Assembly: GCA_933207985.1 (NCBI GenBank)
Contig: OW240914.1
Coordinates: 135,129,672-135,193,671, forward strand
Reading direction: 5' to 3'
From: Pelobates cultripes
Lineage: Eukaryota > Chordata > Amphibia > Anura > Pelobatidae
Length of the DNA stretch: 64,000 nucleotides
Shown here piece after piece: positions 46,798 to 58,495 of the stretch (positions within the stretch are counted from its first letter, which is position 1; the number at the start of each line of letters is the position of its first letter). The notes under the pieces are model-generated. The model saw only the letters and a list, made by a program, of their open reading frames with translations. It had not been told where the DNA came from and ran no database searches. A program made the translations under genes and the position numbers.

Positions 46798-48096
46798 AGA
46801 AATGATCCTTCAACTCTGCATTCTGCGAGGAGCGCCTTGTATCTAGCAGCTACATTAAAGGTCCAGATTGCAGGCATAGATGATGGACTGAAAAAGGCGA
46901 AGGGGCATTTTTGAGAGAGACTCGCAGTGCCCTTACACTCCCCTCTGCTATTAGCTGGCAGACAATATTGCTGGTGTATCGGCATCCTCAATGTGACCGC
47001 CAATTTGGTGGAACCAGCAACCAACACAAAGCCCGTGGAGAAAAAATGATTTAATAAAGAATCATTTAAATAACCTGTCAGACTGCCTCAGGTTCTATTG
47101 CCCACCAGGAAATGTCCCAGTGCCCCGAAGGGCAAGTCTTGCACTACACATCATAAAGACCATGGTTTTTTTTTATTATTATTTATTTTTTCTTAGTTTT
47201 GCGTTTTATGCATAATGTAGCAAGACAAGGCAACACATCAATTCAGGTCAATACATCAATACATATCAAGTCATACTTACAACAAGAGTAAATTCAGGAC
47301 CTATACAATATTTCTAAACAACATACTTTACTGCAAAAACAAACAGTATTGCTATTCATCATAATAATAGATTACCCATACATACCGTGAGCATAAGGTG
47401 ACCTTGTACCTCTTTGGATAGGCACTAATCTCTTCTCCTAGTGCTAGTACCCCGTCACCTTATGTGGTGTGTCATTTACCCATGTAAGGCAACGTTAGTG
47501 TAGTCAGCGCAGTTTGCTGCACTAACTATGAGAGCCTGAGTGTCTTGTGTATCCATGTGACAATGAAAAGGAAAAAGAACTATAATTAAAATAATACCAT
47601 AATAAAACATTAATCAAATTCATGCCTTTACGCTTAGTGTCTCAATTGTGTTCATTCTATAGGTCATATCGGCCATGTTTGTCTAAGACTGTCAGTATAG
47701 ATTGGGCTTGATAACACCCCTATGCACTATATCATTTCCCAGTTTAGATCTGGTGTCAAAGATCTGAAAAGTACAGTAATGAGTTAATGCTATAGGGAAG
47801 GGCTGGCTTATACTGACAAGGCACTTGCCATGCATGCACATTAAGATCCCGAATCGCTGTGTCATCAGTGGAGGAGGAGCCCGACCCAGCATCAAGGGAC
47901 CTTGGCGCTGGAATCGGGTAAGCAAAAACAGGATTTTTAACACTTTATTTGCATACCTAGGGTTGGGGGGTACGACACCAGGGAGGGACTTGGCAGAGTG
48001 CAATGTTGTGTTAAAAATACAGTTTTGTATTACTAACACTATACTATTAGCAATGTGGTTTACTTGACTTTCACCAAAAGTCAAACATAGAGCATA
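46798..48096. other. Unassigned DNA
   Basis: A T-rich tract at 47167-47192 could be the antisense poly(A) of another LINE-like 3' end. There is no readable coding domain. Frames 46788-47027 and 47692-48156 (minus) lack motifs. Confidence 0.3.
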
Positions 48097-48274
48097 CAGG
48101 GAGTGCAGAATTATTAGGCAAATTAGTATTTTGACCACATCATCCTCTTTATGCATGTTGTCTTACTCCAAGCTGTATAGGCTCGAAAGCCTACTACCAA
48201 TTAAGCATATTAGGTGATGTGCATCTCTGTAATGAGAAGGGTGTGGTCTAATGACATCAACACCCTATATCAGG

Positions 48275-48297
48275 TGTGCATAATTATTAGGCAACTT
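48275..48297. repeat. Inner direct/inverted repeat of the Tc1-like element, left
   Basis: TGTGCATAATTATTAGGCAA plus three bases. It shares AATTATTAGGCAA with the outer end and pairs with 49447-49469. Confidence 0.9.
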
Positions 48298-48313
48298 CCT
48301 TTCCTTTGGCAAA

Positions 48314-49330
48314 ATGGGTCAAAAGAAGGACTTGACAGGCTCAGAAAAGTCAAAAATAGTGAGATATCTTGCAGAGGGATGCAGCACTCTTAAAATTGCA
48401 AAGCTTCTGAAGCGTGATCATCGAACAATCAAGCGTTTCATTCAAAATAGTCAACAGGGTCGCAAGAAGCGTGTGGAAAAACCAAGGCGCAAAATAACTG
48501 CCCATGAACTGAGAAAAGTCAAGCGTGCAGCTGCCACGATGCCACTTGCCACCAGTTTGGCCATATTTCAGAGCTGCAACATCACTGGAGTGCCCAAAAG
48601 CACAAGGTGTGCAATACTCAGAGACATGGCCAAGGTAAGAAAGGCTGAAAGACGACCACCACTGAACAAGACACACAAGCTGAAACGTCAAGACTGGGCC
48701 AAGAAATATCTCAAGACTGATTTTTCTAAGGTTTTATGGACTGATGAAATGAGAGTGAGTCTTGATGGGCCAGATGGATGGGCCCGTGGCTGGATTGGTA
48801 AAGGGCAGAGAGCTCCAGTCCGACTCAGACGCCAGCAAGGTGGAGGTGGAGTACTGGTTTGGGCTGGTATCATCAAAGATGAGCTTGTGGGGCCTTTTCG
48901 GGTTGAGGATGGAGTCAAGCTCAACTCCCAGTCCTACTGCCAGTTCCTGGAAGACACCTTCTTCAAGCAGTGGTACAGGAAGAAGTCTGCATCCTTCAAG
49001 AAAAACATGATTTTCATGCAGGACAATGCTCCATCACACGCGTCCAAGTACTCCACAGCGTGGCTGGCAAGAAAGGGTATAAAAGAAGAAAATCTAATGA
49101 AATGGCCTCCTTGTTCACCTGATCTGAACCCCATTGAGAACCTGTGGTCCATCATCAAATGTGAGATTTACAAGGAGGGAAAACAGTACACCTCTCTGAA
49201 CAGTGTCTGGGAGGCTGTGGTTGCTGCTGCACGCAATGTTGATGGTGAACAGATCAAAACACTGACAGAATCCATGGATGGCAGGCTTTTGAGTGTCCTT
49301 GCAAAGAAAGGTGGCTATATTGGTCACTGA
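48314..49330 (+). CDS. Tc1-like transposase, intact, DD37E
   Basis: 338 codons without interruption, a usual length for Tc1-like transposases. Residues about 1-60 form a helix-turn-helix DNA-binding region (EGCSTLKIAKLLKRDHRTIK). A KPRRKIT motif resembling the GRPR-type linker follows, then a second helical DNA-binding part (about 62-110). The catalytic triad is D144 in WTDEMR, D237 in QDNAPSH and E275 in NPIENLW. I count 37 residues between the second Asp and the Glu, against 34 in canonical Tc1 elements. The protein binds the terminal repeats and performs cut-and-paste transposition into TA. The start was chosen because it lies just inside the inner repeat and gives a complete N-terminal domain. 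A vertebrate/protozoan Tc1-like group with DD37E spacing has been described, as I recall; membership is inference. Confidence 0.95.
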   Translation: MGQKKDLTGSEKSKIVRYLAEGCSTLKIAKLLKRDHRTIKRFIQNSQQGRKKRVEKPRRKITAHELRKVKRAAATMPLATSLAIFQSCNITGVPKSTRCAILRDMAKVRKAERRPPLNKTHKLKRQDWAKKYLKTDFSKVLWTDEMRVSLDGPDGWARGWIGKGQRAPVRLRRQQGGGGVLVWAGIIKDELVGPFRVEDGVKLNSQSYCQFLEDTFFKQWYRKKSASFKKNMIFMQDNAPSHASKYSTAWLARKGIKEENLMKWPPCSPDLNPIENLWSIIKCEIYKEGKQYTSLNSVWEAVVAAARNVDGEQIKTLTESMDGRLLSVLAKKGGYIGH

Positions 49331-49446
49331 TTTGTTTTTGTTTTGTTTTTGAATGTCAGAAATGTATATTTGTGAATGTTGAGATGTTATATTGGTTTCA
49401 CTGGTAATAATAAATAATTGAAATGGGTATATATTTGTTTTTTGTT

Positions 49447-49469
49447 AAGTTGCCTAATAATTATGCACA
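49447..49469. repeat. Inner direct/inverted repeat of the Tc1-like element, right
   Basis: Reverse complement of 48275-48297 over all 23 bases. These inner sites are probable second transposase-binding sites. Confidence 0.9.
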
Positions 49470-49660
49470 GTAATAGTCACCTGCACACACAGATATCCCC
49501 CTAACATAGCTAAAACTAAAAACAAACTAAAAACTACTTCCAAAAATATTCAGCTTTGATATTAATGAGTTTTTTGGGTTCATTGAGAACATGGTTGTTG
49601 TTCAATAATAAAATTAATCCTCAAAAATACAATTTGCCTAATAATTCTGCACTCCCTGTA

Positions 49661-50265
49661 TGTTTTCACTTCAATCCCAGTGGCTTTCTATATTATGTGT
49701 GATGTTAGTAATGAGTGCTAGCTGTCTTAGAAACTGTTTTCTGCACCTGTTTTTGAGTAATAAAAGACAAGGAAGATTATACCAACATTGCTGAATGAAA
49801 AATTCCTTGATTGAGGCAAGAAAATAATAGAAAATAGAATATATTCTGTAAAGATCTAATGTTTTGATCTGTGCTCAACTTTTAACAGCTTATTTTTGTA
49901 CATCTTTCCTACCAAATTTAACTAAAAGTTTGCGCCTTATTGTCAATGTGGGACAAAAGATTAACACCAAAATGAGAAGTGTCGTCAAATCAAAGTGAAT
50001 TTTAATTTTAGACAAAAATAACTCAACTGAAACATAAATGACCTGTGTTTTTCACTTCAGCTACTTTGGTCTCAGATTTGAAATTCACTTATAATTTCCA
50101 ACAATAACAGCAAATAACCCTATTTGAAACGCTTGTTGACATTAGGGGAAGATGTAAACAAAATGGAACATTTGCTGGCATAGCAATATTATTGCAGAAG
50201 TGTGATAATGTTTTATTGTATGTTTTACTTGCGCTATTGCAGTACTATAAAATATTTTTGTAAAT
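49661..50265. other. Unassigned AT-rich DNA
   Basis: No gene or terminal repeat is seen between the Tc1-like element and the poly(T) end of the antisense L1. Confidence 0.3.
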
Positions 50266-53200
50266 CATTTTTTTTTTTTCACAGATAAATCAGAAAATAG
50301 AGAGCTCATGAGACACGCAAGTCTCTGCAACCACACAGCAGTAATTGGTCTCGCAGGACCCAGTAGATGAACAGGGTCTAAGTACCATATAAACCAGTCA
50401 AAAAAAAGCGTGACCCAGAAAGCATTTTACATCATCCTGTCCTTCAATGCTCTAAATACAAGGTTACCAGGCACAGCTCTCTCGGTTTTTCTCAATCACT
50501 TCTGACATCAACAGTGGGTCTCTCACAACTACACGTTTAGGAGCCCAAGGTAATTCTAACATCCTTCAAGTGAGGACTCTATGACAGACATCACTGGTCC
50601 GGGTCCCATGACCCTACATCACTAGTGGGGTCTCATGAAAGGAGTTCAGCAATGTCAGGGTTATCATCCCACATTATCTACAACTCCATGAGCTAGTTAT
50701 GATCTTCCTCATCATTGTGTGCTTGTCTTATAAGATTACCCACCTATTAAGGCTGTTAGTGATGATAAATCTCATCTAGTGGGTCTCTACCCTGCCCCCA
50801 CCCCTAGATCATTTCCCAGACTCCCCTCTAGGTCTAAGAATGTCGTACACCTGTCAGAAATATACACTGGTCCGACACTTCCCATAACCTAGAATTGAAC
50901 ACATTCCAATAGGGCCAAAACATGGGATGGCTCCATACTACACCATGTTGTCACTCGTAACAACTTAGTGTTCGTGTCAAAACCAGATCAAGTTCTATAA
51001 TTCCTTAAAGGAGGGAAGAAGGAATAGTGGTGTGAATAAGAAGATTACGAAAATAAGAGAGAGCACACATGCCCCCAACCCCTGGACAGAGTACCATGTC
51101 TCTATGTGCTTGGTGCCACATTCAATAATATTCACCTGCATCGCTTCAGCTGAATAAATTTTGTCTTCTTGCGCCATCCACTGTTCCAGGGTGGGTGCAG
51201 TTGTTTGCTTCCAGAGTGCAGATACCAATGACTTAGCGGCATTAAAGAAATCCCATAGAATAAACTTTTTGTATTTGGAAAGTTGCAACTATGTCGAGTG
51301 CAGCAGCACATTCTCAAGGCCAAATTGGGGTGTTTCTCCCAAGATCTTTGTAATCATGTCCCTTATCTTTTCCCAAAATGGAAAATCTGTGCACAGTCAC
51401 ACCATATGTGTCGTACCATTTCTGCTGCACTACTACACCTCCATCATCTGTCTGACACCTCTGGGAATCTGGGAATATCCTATGTAACAGGGCAAAAGTT
51501 CGGTACCAATGTGAAATCGGTTTATAATTGATTTCCTGATACCTGGAACTAGCTGAACTTTTATGCTGTAAAATCAACATTTTCACCCTACATGAATGTT
51601 GTGTTTGTTAGATCCTCCCATTGCCTTTGAAATGTGTTTTTTCGTTCCACATTCCCAACCAGTAAGTGCTTGTAGAGAGTGGATACCTTCTACTCCGAGC
51701 CGCACTCCCTATTCAGAGGTCTTCGAACTTGGTTAATTTCCAGTGCAATGAGGTTCAATGTGGTAGGTTATGATAAAAGTGTTTTCATTGTGATATCCTG
51801 AGTATTAGCATTGGAGTTAATGTGGCATCTCCCGTCAGGTCTCGAGTGCATCTCCCGTCATGTCTCGAGCATTTCCAAGTGCCTTCCGAATTGGAATGTA
51901 GTCGTCTCCTCCAATCAAACACCAAGCAATTGGCGGGAATCCCCACCTAGATCTTTGTTGTGAGTCAGTGGTATCAATCGGCTTAGTTTAGGGGACAGAC
52001 GCATCTCACTACGAATTGTTTCTCAGATCTACATTGTCTGGACCACCGAAGATTCCCTCCCCAGGGTCAACTTGGCCTCCGTGTTATTATGCCACACTGT
52101 TACAGGAAGTGTTTTGTCTTCACTATGCTTGTCTAGGGATACCCAAAGTTTGTGAGCGGGTGAAGATGTAATTCCCTGATTATCTGTAGAGCCGTTGCCT
52201 GGTGGTATTTGCAAAATTCAGGCAAGGCTATCCCCACTCCTCCTAATTGCTTTGGTAGGCACAATTTTTCATATCACAATCTCAATCTCTCGCCTCTCCA
52301 CACGTATCTAGAAACTGCTATGCATAGGGTCGAGAAGAATGTCCTCGGAAGTGCCAACTGTATGGAATAGATACAGGAGCCTTGTTAGTATCGTCATTTC
52401 AAGTACCGCCATGCGGCTGTCCAAGATTGAACCTCATCTTATGCAGTGTTGACATCATGAAGGACCAGTCCACCCGGTCAAATGCCTTCTCCGCCTCTGT
52501 CGATAGCATGAGTAAGTACCAGCCTTCTTTTCTAGCCAAATGTTGTACGGACAATATCTTGAGAGTGCTATCCCTTGCTTTTCTCCCTGGGATGAAACTC
52601 AATTAATCAATGTGAATTAATCACGGGAGGTTCATTTGTAGCCTAATTGCTATAATTTTAGGCAAAAGCTTAATGTCAACATTGAGAAATAAAATTGTCC
52701 TGTAGTTTCTGCAGACTGCTGGTTCTTCCCTGGTTTAGGCAAGATAGTGATTGTCACCTCTAATGATTGTTGGTGAAGCTGTCATCCTCATACTTCAAAG
52801 CATTAACCGCCTTTGTCAGCTTTGGTATGAGTAGATGTCCCTTCTTCTGTAGTTAGGGCCTCAGGGGAATATTCTTGATGGTATCTCTCATGCCCTCCAG
52901 GCTCTCTCTGTAAAAGGGTAGTCATATCATGAGAGGAAATGTCCTAGGGCTGCATAATAGTCCCGAAACTCCTTCGCAATCTCCCCATGAAATTGTGTCA
53001 ATCTTCCAGAAGCCATTTTAATCCCATGAGCTTGGGCATGCATTTTTTGTCCCAGCAGCATGCATGCCGAGAGTCTGCACCCTTTTTTCTCGTGCATGTA
53101 AAAGAAGACTTTAGAGCGCTGCATCTTGTGATAATGTCTGTGGTTCAATAATTCCATCATCTATCTACGCGGAGCTAGCAAGTCCAAATTAACTGCCTCT

Positions 53201-54064
53201 ACCTGGGTCCTCTTGTGGCTTGCTTCTAGTCAGGAGATTTCTGCCGTAAGTTCGGCAATCCATTGCAATGTTTCTTTTTTTTTACTAGTCACTAGCTGTA
53301 TGATCAGGCCACTGAGGACCCTTTTGTGTGCCTCCCATATTGTCACGTTGGACATTCCGTCAATGCTATTGACCTCAAAATAGACGTTATCTGTTGGGAC
53401 ACTTGTTTCAGGATGGATCTATCAATAATGTCTCATTCAGTCTCCAAGATCTCCGCAAGGGCCGAAATAGAAATCAGTTGAAATATGGATTGAGCTATGA
53501 TCTAAACACGATTAAGTCTCAATATCTGCCTTCCATAAGACCCTCTTGTTGAATGAAAAGGCAGTAAATTCAGGCAATACTGTTGGTGCATTGTGGAGTG
53601 ATGAGTAAAATCCTTCCCGTCCAGATGGAGGGTTAAGCCGTAGACCGAAGAAAGATCTGTGGATGCTCCTAATCGACAGTTGAGGGATGCAACCATGGCC
53701 AGAGGAAGAATCCAGTTTAAGATCTAGGGGTACATTGAAGTCTCCTGAATTGAGCATGGTTACAGTTCAATGGTACATACATGAATCTGTACTTCTGTGC
53801 TCAGACACCATGACTTCCGGATATAACACTTTGTTACTCTCCAAGAAATTCAATGACTTATCCAGCCCTGCAAACATTGCGATGATTATTGAAATAGCCT
53901 ACAGAATAGTACTTATTTTGTGGGTTAAGTGCTGCGCCATTCCTAAAGTGAATTTGCTGGGCAAAGCTATCGACACATGTTTTCATTGCATTTCCCTGAG
54001 TAGATTCACTCTTCACTCTGGGATGTTAAGACCAATACAGTTTTGCGAGAAGATATGTCCATAA
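50266..54064 (-). pseudogene. L1-type LINE ORF2, heavily decayed
   Basis: Read on the minus strand. The endonuclease domain is marked by GDFNVPLD (about 53720-53745). The RT is marked by FIPGRKARDST and AEKAFDRVDWSF (about 52480-52600). The C-terminal part has HWYRTFALLHRIFPDS (about 51460-51510) and an APTLEQWMAQEDKIYSAEAM-type end (about 51135-51195). The frame is cut by many shifts and stops. A T-run at 50268-50280 on the plus strand is the probable poly(A) tail, after about 700 bases of 3' untranslated DNA. ORF1 is not seen beyond 54064, so the copy is probably 5'-truncated. Confidence 0.8.
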
Positions 54065-55596
54065 AGTAAGATTGCAATGTTTTGTCATTATTAAATATGC
54101 TAACTGTGCCTAATGTATTTTAAATATAAATTACAGCTTCCATATTACAATACCATGGAACCTAGGCTCTAAGAGCTATTATAGTGGTGAAAGTGTTATG
54201 TGTGATAACCCCCATAAAAGTTACCTGCGCACTTGGCCAATGGCCATTGTAGTAACTAAATAATCTCCATTTATTTAAATATGCATAGGGATTTGGAAAG
54301 GGCACAGTTAACTTTTTTCTTTGGTTTTTACCATATGTATTGGGATTGATGTGTCTTATGGTAGTTTTCTGCCGCCCAAGAGTAGTGGGAGTTTAAACGC
54401 AGGACTTGTGTATTTTAATTCTGATTCTAGCAGCTGCACAGGAGAGTGTGGAGTGGGTTTGGCCTAGTTACGCATACACCTTCCAGTAATAAAGACTATT
54501 ACAGGACTCTACATGTCCTGTCTGTACAACTGGGTCATAATTACGCCCCAAGGGCCAGTTTCATCTCCGTTCATAGCATGTGAAATTTAGAAATTGATGC
54601 CTTAGGTCAAATGATTACGTATGACAAATCTAGAACCAAAGTTCATAACATCTGGCATCAATTTACTAAAAATGTGTAGGGTGTCACTCGTATATTATAT
54701 CAGATTATGCCTACACCCAAAATATATTTTCTTAACAAACACATAGTGAGGTTATGAGAAACACTATTTTGGAGAGGTTCCATGAACTAATGGTATGGGA
54801 AGACAGTGCCACCTAGTGGAACACACTACAAATGTGTTTAATTGTAAGGGGGGGGAAAAATCATGCAATTATAATTTTCTTTCACCACCAATGGGTAGAA
54901 TTGCAACTCTCTAAAAGTCCAACAGATACTTCAAAAGGTATTACGGGTAGCAGTTACATTTGTACATTTGTGCATTTGTGTTATTCTGAATACATATTTA
55001 TTTTCTTTTTGGTCTCACCATCATCCCCTCTGCTTTGCGTATCTTCCTCGTGCCCCCATTCATATCTTTTTTCATACTCAGATTGATTTTTTTGGGCCAT
55101 TAACACTCATTTGTGCTTCTTCCTCAAACCTTCACATTTTTGTTTCTGTCACTTCCTCCATTGCAAATCGGATGTTCCTGCATGGAGCGTGTATTTGTTC
55201 TCCTGAGCTAAGGATCCGTCTCAGCCAGTGAGCTAAGCCCTGTATTGACATGCTAGCTCAGAGCAGAGAGCTTTTGTTTCTTAGAGAAGGAGGTGACTAG
55301 CTCCTGGCAAACCCCAGGTAGGTGGTCAAACTTTCAGTAAACGGTTTGACTACTTACATTGGTGGCAGGGTCCCAGGGCACCCCTGACACCATAACCACT
55401 ACAGCGTGCTATAGTGGTTATGGTGCTTTGAGTGTTCCTTTACCTTCCAGTCTGCATTTGCTCATATACCCCACTTTTGTCTCTAACTGCCAGGAACTAA
55501 GAATTGAGCCAGAAAGAGTCCATGTTAGGTCAGAGTTGCTAATCATGAAAAATAGATAATTGTATTTTCCTTTTACTGATACATTAGTCTAAAATG
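54065..55596. other. Unassigned DNA with ERV-related and MITE fragments
   Basis: About 54310-54412 is similar to the ERV leader/gag stretch 32150-32244: both share CTTTGGTTTTTACCATAT, a TTGATGTGT-like segment, CTGC(C/T)GCCCA, AGTGGGAGT-like words and CGCAGGACTT. About 55373-55441 looks like the right end of another MITE (CTATAGTGGTTATGGTGCTT, then GTGTTCCTTTA). Frames at 54832-55231 have no recognised motif. Confidence 0.45.
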
Positions 55597-56292
55597 ACAG
55601 GCCGGATTAAGAGCATACTGGGCCTGGTGCTGACAAATATGATGGGCCTAATTACGGAATCTTTTCAACCAAAAACACTAAAACAGTCATACCTCCCAAG
55701 CGTCATGTATCTGATGGAGATGGTGTTAGAAGGAAAATCAAAGGATGCAGCTATATGAAAACACATACTCTATGCTAATCTCTCTCTAATTTATGTTTTC
55801 ATCTTTCAAGTAAATCCATAACCCCTAACAGCAGTGTCCAGTGAAATAGGAAGTCAATGGGCGAGGTAAAAGGGTGTGCCACTGGTGCAAATCACGTGAC
55901 CAGACAGGATGTCAGGCTGCCCGCCAATCCTGCAGGCTGTCCAACTAAGGGCATACTATGCAGGCAGCACCATGAGCTTGACATAAATGCATCTAATGAT
56001 GCGCTCACTCCGTGCTTTCTAAGGACTGTCCCCTAGCACACGCTGGTCCACTTGTCTCATTACCTTCTTACTAGCAGGCAGAAGTTCCTGGTATATAGTC
56101 TGAGACAGAGTAAAGGTGTATGTAGTGAGTGTAGTGTTTGTAGTGAGTGTAGTGTATGTAGTGAGTGTAGAAGAAAGGGGACATGCCACAGTGTTAGAGA
56201 GACCAGCGTCTGCATTACCTAAACTAATTTTATTGTCAGCTAGTCCACACAAGTTTTGTTCCCATACATCCCTCTTAAGCTTCCAAACTTAA

Positions 56293-56838
56293 AGGGACAC
56301 TATAGTCACCAGAAGAACTACAGCTTATTGTATTTGTTCTGGTAAGTAGAATCATTCCATTCAGGCCTTTTGCAGTAAACACTGTCTTTTCAGAGAAAAT
56401 AACTCCACTGGCCACTCCTTAGATGGCTGCTAGAGGTGCTTCCTGGGGCAGTACTGCCTAGTGTGCAGCACTGCCATTCAGTGTCTCCATCCTCTGCATG
56501 CAGACACTGAAATTTCCTCATAGAGATACATTGATTCAATTTATCTTTATGAGGAGATGCTGATTGGCCAGGGCTATGTTAGACTTGTGCTGGCTCTGCC
56601 CCTGATCTGCCTAGTTGACAGTCTCAGCCAATCCTATGGGGAAGTATTGTAATTTGCTCAGACTACCACTTCTGATGATGTTAGTAGACAGTGAATTCAG
56701 AGGCAGAGCCAGCAGCTGCAGACTTGAATACAAGTTATATTTTACTATACTTAGGGAAGCAAGAAGGGGCCAGGGTGTTGGTTTTTACATAATCGAGTCA
56801 GAAATACATGATTGTGTTCCTGACCCTATAGTGCTCCT
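56293..56838. mobile_element. TTAA-flanked MITE nested in composite copy 3
   Basis: TTAA lies at 56289-56292 and 56839-56842; ends are as in copies 1 and 2. Confidence 0.85.
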
Positions 56839-56864
56839 TTAAGCAAGAGTATGTGAAGAGTAGT

Positions 56865-58398
56865 TAGGGTTGCCACCTTTCTTGGAAAAAAATACCAGCC
56901 TTAATAATTTGTATAATCACAAGGAGTGACATCAGAGAAAATTCTGTAAAATCACCAACAAACTACTCACAGTTTGATTCTGCTGTAAAGATGGATTGCT
57001 CCCAGTGTCTCAGTCTCGCAAGTCACCCAGTGTCTCAGTGTCCCTATGTATCACAGTGTCAGTGTCCCCATGTCGCCCAGTCCCCTAGTCTCCCAGTGTC
57101 TCATTTCTCCCAGTGTCCCAATGTCTCAGTGTGTCCCCATGTCTCAGTGTGTCCCCATGTCACTAGGATACTGGGGACACAGTGAGACATGGGGACACAG
57201 AGACCCGGGGACACGGAGACATGGGGACATGGGGACACTGAGACATTTAGGGAAACTGGGAGAAATGGGGACACAGACACCAGGGACACAGACACTGGGA
57301 GACATGGGGACACTGCAACATTTGGGGACACTAAGACACTAGGGACACAGAGACATGGGAACACAGACACTGGGAGACTATGGGACACTGGGAGACATGG
57401 GACACTGGCTGGAAGACAGACACTTGGGAGACATGGGGACAGTTGTGGGCATAGACATGGGGACACTGGGACATATAGGGACACTGGGAGACATGGGGAC
57501 ACAAGGCACACTGAGACACTAGGAACACAGAGACTGGGAGACATAGGGACACTTAAACATTTGGGGACACTAAGACACTAGGGACAAAGAGACATGGGGA
57601 CACTGGGAGACTTGGGGACAGTTGTGGACATAGACATGAGGACACTGGGACATATAGGGACACTGGGACACATGGGGACACTAGGCACACTGAGAGACAC
57701 GGGACACAGACACTGTGAGACTTAGGGACACTGAGACACTAGCGACACTGGATGGGGGACATGGGGACACTGGGAGAAATGGGGACATAGTGTCTCCATG
57801 TCCCAATGTCTCAGTGTCTCTCAATATTCCCATGTGTCCCAGTGTCCCCTAGTGTCTCAGTGTCCCCATGTTTTCCAGTGTCCCCAAGTGTCTCAGTGTT
57901 TCCAGGTCTCCCAGTGCCTGTGTCCCCATGTATCCTAGTGTCTCAGTGTCCCCTAGTGTCTGTGTCCCCATGTGTCCCCTAGAGTCTGTGTCCCCTAGTG
58001 TCTCAGTGTCCCCATATGTCCCCTAGTGTCTCAGTGTCCCCTAGTGTCTCAGTGTCCACATGTGTCCCCTAGAGTCTCAGTGTCCCCATGTGTCCCCCAG
58101 TGTCCCCATCCCTCACTTACCTGAGCTGTAGAGCTGCTGTCTGGACTCTGTGCTGTGTTGCTGCTCCCCCATGGATCAGTAAGTAGTAGAGAGAGGCAGG
58201 GATATGCTGTAACTTCCTATCCTTGCCTCTCTCCACACAGTGACCCCTATTGGCTGGTGCTGGTATTGCAGAGTAATCTCCATTTATTCTGAGAAAAATA
58301 CCTGCAATTGTATTGCTGGTATTACTGCAATACCGGCACGGCCAGGCAGCCTCAAATACCGGCTGTGCCAGTAAAATACCAGTCAGGTGGGAAACCTA
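56865..58398. mobile_element. hAT-like element B nested in composite copy 3
   Basis: The AGAGTAGT duplication lies at 56857-56864 and 58399-58406. The strand-switching minisatellite spans about 57000-58110 and follows copy 1 closely, with small unit losses near 57100 and 57428. Confidence 0.9.
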
Positions 58399-58495
58399 AG
58401 AGTAGTGTGTAAAAAATAGATGGGCCTATTCCATGGGCCTGGGCCTGGAGCTGCAGCTCCATCAGCCCCTATGTTAATCCGGCCCTGCTAAAATG

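Larger units (their letters stand above)
48097..49658 (+). mobile_element. Tc1-like DNA transposon, apparently complete (1562 bp)
   Basis: A TA target duplication lies at 48095-48096 and 49659-49660. Outer terminal inverted repeats of 28 bp begin CAGGGAGTGCAGAATTATTA and match exactly by eye. A second, related repeat pair lies inward: TGTGCATAATTATTAGGCAA at 48275-48294 and its reverse complement ending at 49469. This gives an IR/DR-type end organisation. A full-length transposase gene lies between. With ends, target duplication and ORF all intact, it is the best candidate for a recently active element in the window. Confidence 0.95.
55597..58487. mobile_element. Composite hAT-like transposon A, copy 3 (2891 bp)
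   Basis: The right end is TTAATCCGGCCCTG; the left end is mutated in its first three bases but continues GGCCGGATTAA. The target duplication CTAAAATG lies at 55589-55596 and 58488-58495. Compared with copies 1 and 2 it has a deletion of about 65 bp near 55905 and a much shorter A-tract near the right end. It contains the same nested MITE and element B. Confidence 0.93.

Noticed and set aside
48350..49327. Overlapping antisense and out-of-frame ORFs within the Tc1-like element
   Set aside because: Shadows of the intact transposase frame with no domain of their own.
51161..51531. Plus-strand open frames around 51.2-51.5 kb
   Set aside because: They are antisense to the L1 ORF2 C-terminal region on the minus strand.
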